This document shows, in pieces, positions 7,557 through 8,654 of a DNA stretch of 8,654 bases. Both the position numbers and the translations under genes were made by a program. Location of the stretch: positions 1 through 8,654 of the forward strand of contig CAZGCW010000170.1 of assembly GCA_964524295.1 (NCBI GenBank), in the 5' to 3' direction. Each line of letters starts with the position of its first letter. Position 1 is the first letter of the stretch. This DNA is from UBA9926 sp964524295. Its GTDB lineage: Bacteria > Pseudomonadota > Gammaproteobacteria > Pseudomonadales > Azotimanducaceae. The notes under the pieces were generated by a model. The model worked only from the letters and a program-made list of their open reading frames with translations. It did not search any database and was not told where the DNA came from.

Positions 7557-8654
7557 TGTTCTGCTCGCTCATGGAAAACAAGGCGCGTCGATGAACGGGT
7601 TTGAGGCCATCCCTGACATCAGGAAGTGCTCTGCCGACAATCACGTTCATCGCATAATCCACATAGGATTGGCGCATCTCGTCTTCGATGTTAATCGTTC
7701 TTATGTCATCTCCGTCTTGATCTTCAACTTGGTCACAGATGCTATTGTTATCCAAATCTGTTGGAACGCTATTTACATCCAGTGGGTCAGTCGAGCAATA
7801 CTCTTCAAGTTCATCAGTCCAATCATCACCATCATCATCTGGGTCATAAACATCTGGAGTTCCATCTAAATCAGTATCATTAAGAATTGAAATCAGTATT
7901 GAGAATGATGATTGGTATTGTGAATTATTCGCCCAAATAGTGTAGGTTAGGGGGTCAGACAATTCGTTAGGATTTCCACTGATTGTTCCATTATGAGATG
8001 AGGAACGTGCGGGACTTATTCCACTAAACTCCATTCCTTGCGGCAGTGCTGGATATATTTCCCAGGTTAGTATATCTCCTCCACCAACATTTGGAATGTG
8101 TTCATCCATCTCAACATTCAGTGATAGTTCTAGAGACTCCGCTGGATATAGCAGGATAATTGGTAAGTCTGAGAAATCATCATTTGCATCACAAGTACCA
8201 TCTGCATCAGTATCATTTGGATAATCATCAGAATCCTTGGAATCACTACCGCAGGCGGTTTCAACCACATCATCCCAACCATCATCGTCATCATCATCAT
8301 CAGTAAGGTCAGGAATTCCATCTTTATCATAATCAGACAATACTGCAATGGTGATTATTGTAGTACCATTTACTTCCAATCCATAACCAGTAACCGTAAA
8401 TTCAGTTGCTGTAATTTCTAAGTTTGGAGTGCCCCAAATCGTTCCATTAAGTTCTCCAAATTGCATGCCACTAGGCAGTTCAGGAGTGATTGACCAATTG
8501 ATTACAGTTGCTCCTGACCTTGAGGGGAATTGTGGACCGATCGAATAGTTAACAGCTACAACATGATTGTCATATGGGTAGAATATATGGATCCCAGTGC
8601 CACTAACAGTAATATTGATTGTAAAACTATCACTGCCACCTGAATTATTTGCCC
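7519..8654 (-). CDS. Chimeric frame: archaeal-type Ig-like/Ca-binding surface protein joined to the GyrA N-terminal fragment
   Basis: The frame is open from the right edge (first full codon 8652-8650) to TGA at 7519, about 377 residues, and is truncated at its N-terminus; the internal ATG at 8466 lies mid-domain and is not a start. Down to about 7705 it encodes the tail of one Ig-like repeat (ANNSGGSDSFTINITV), then two units of Ig-like domain plus Asp-rich calcium-binding-type segment with a Cys pair. The last 61 residues are GyrA (TINIEDEMRQSYVDYAM to HNQ). The surface part resembles large secreted proteins of marine Group II Euryarchaeota in wording and repeat style; no signal peptide or anchor is in the window, and the ligand is unknown. 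The GyrA part lacks its own start codon. I read this as an artificial or recombinant fusion, not one natural protein. Confidence 0.7.
   Translation of the reverse strand, partial: ANNSGGSDSFTINITVSGTGIHIFYPYDNHVVAVNYSIGPQFPSRSGATVINWSITPELPSGMQFGELNGTIWGTPNLEITATEFTVTGYGLEVNGTTIITIAVLSDYDKDGIPDLTDDDDDDDGWDDVVETACGSDSKDSDDYPNDTDADGTCDANDDFSDLPIILLYPAESLELSLNVEMDEHIPNVGGGDILTWEIYPALPQGMEFSGISPARSSSHNGTISGNPNELSDPLTYTIWANNSQYQSSFSILISILNDTDLDGTPDVYDPDDDGDDWTDELEEYCSTDPLDVNSVPTDLDNNSICDQVEDQDGDDIRTINIEDEMRQSYVDYAMNVIVGRALPDVRDGLKPVHRRALFSMSEQNNAHNQKISKSSR
7695..7712 (-). other. Junction between surface-protein sequence and gyrA
   Basis: The minus-strand frame reads SICDQVEDQDGDD and then IRTINIEDEM. 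The first part belongs to the Asp-rich repeat; the second aligns with E. coli GyrA from about residue 8 (ITPVNIEEEL). No ATG, GTG or TTG in frame lies between the repeat and GyrA homology, so the native gyrA start and its first 7-9 residues are missing. The switch in base and codon composition falls close by. Confidence 0.75.
7705..7878 (-). other. Asp-rich thrombospondin type 3-like segment, copy 2
   Basis: Begins DTDLDGTPDVYDPDDDGDDW and continues to DLDNNSICDQVEDQDGDD. The alternating DxDxDG pattern is typical of calcium-binding type 3-like repeats. Its two cysteines are 20 residues apart, exactly as in copy 1. The end of this copy is cut by the join to gyrA. Confidence 0.7.
7879..8166 (-). 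other. Ig-like domain (putative Ig / cadherin-like fold), copy 2
   Basis: About 96 residues with alternating hydrophobic beta-strand patterning, the LPQGMEFSG turn, NGTISGNP and LTYTIWANNS. This is the signature of the 'putative Ig' repeats common in bacterial and archaeal surface proteins (compare LPSGMQF and NGTIWGTP in copy 1). It sits between two Asp-rich segments. Confidence 0.6.
8167..8337 (-). other. Asp-rich thrombospondin type 3-like segment, copy 1
   Basis: Begins SDYDKDGIPDLTDDDDDDDG and ends DTDADGTCDANDDFSDLP, with ACGSDSKDSDDYP between. Acidic side chains with DxDxDG spacing suggest calcium binding. The cysteine pair is 20 residues apart. A run of seven Asp codons is included. 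Confidence 0.7.
8281..8301 (-). repeat. Trinucleotide GAT/GAC run encoding seven aspartates
   Basis: Seven consecutive Asp codons (six GAT, one GAC) within Asp-rich segment copy 1. Simple-sequence coding of this sort can slip during replication or assembly, changing the Asp count in frame. Confidence 0.8.
8338..8601 (-). other. Ig-like domain, copy 1
   Basis: About 88 residues from GTGIHIFYPYDN through INWSITPELPSGMQFGELNG and GTPNLEITATEFTVTGYG to IITIAVL. The spacing of strands and the LPSGMxF...NGTIxGTP motif match copy 2, showing tandem duplication of an Ig-plus-Asp-rich unit. The preceding 50 bases to the window edge are the end of another such domain. Confidence 0.6.

Noticed and set aside
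8130..8348. Met-rich minus-strand frame in the Asp-rich region
   Set aside because: It is an out-of-frame reading of the GAT repeats; the Asp-rich frame is the real one.
7519..8654. A novel sensor or surface protein naturally fused to gyrase A
   Set aside because: The fusion lacks the GyrA start, is followed by a frame break, joins an extracellular repeat to a cytosolic enzyme, and coincides with a composition change; a chimera explains all of these.

Overview
The window reads as two pieces of different origin joined inside gyrA, with everything encoded on the minus strand. The larger piece (about 1-7545) is a gammaproteobacterial housekeeping cluster. In transcription order (right to left) it holds gyrA, pheA (fused chorismate mutase/prephenate dehydratase), hisC, tyrA, cmk and rpsA, which runs off the left edge. 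The order and the sequences resemble the Pseudomonas-type cluster gyrA-serC-pheA-hisC-tyrA/aroA-cmk-rpsA, but serC and aroA are missing from their usual places. Junctions are tight (4-8 nt overlaps between gyrA, pheA, hisC and tyrA), which indicates a translationally coupled operon for aromatic amino acid synthesis behind gyrase. Cmk and S1 follow after short gaps.

The smaller piece (about 7705-8654) encodes a fragment, open at the right edge, of a large secreted or surface protein. It alternates Ig-like domains with Asp-rich, calcium-binding-type (thrombospondin type 3-like) segments that each carry a Cys pair. This architecture and wording (ANNSGG, DTDxDGxxD, LPSGMxF) resemble proteins of uncultured marine Group II Euryarchaeota (Poseidoniales). 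It is AT-richer and uses codons differently from the left side.

The surface-protein frame runs without a stop or start codon straight into GyrA at about the eighth to tenth residue of the family. About 150 nt later the gyrA frame breaks (about 8 nt missing relative to the family, at 7519-7556), and the rest of GyrA continues in another frame to 5088. Loss of both the native start and the frame of an essential gene, next to sequence of apparently archaeal origin, points to a chimeric metagenome or amplified single-cell contig rather than a real fusion. The simplest reading is an uncultured marine gammaproteobacterium joined to a fragment of a co-occurring marine archaeon. I see no defence system, mobile element, CRISPR array, tRNA or rRNA. 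No stretch over 300 bases lacks a coding call.
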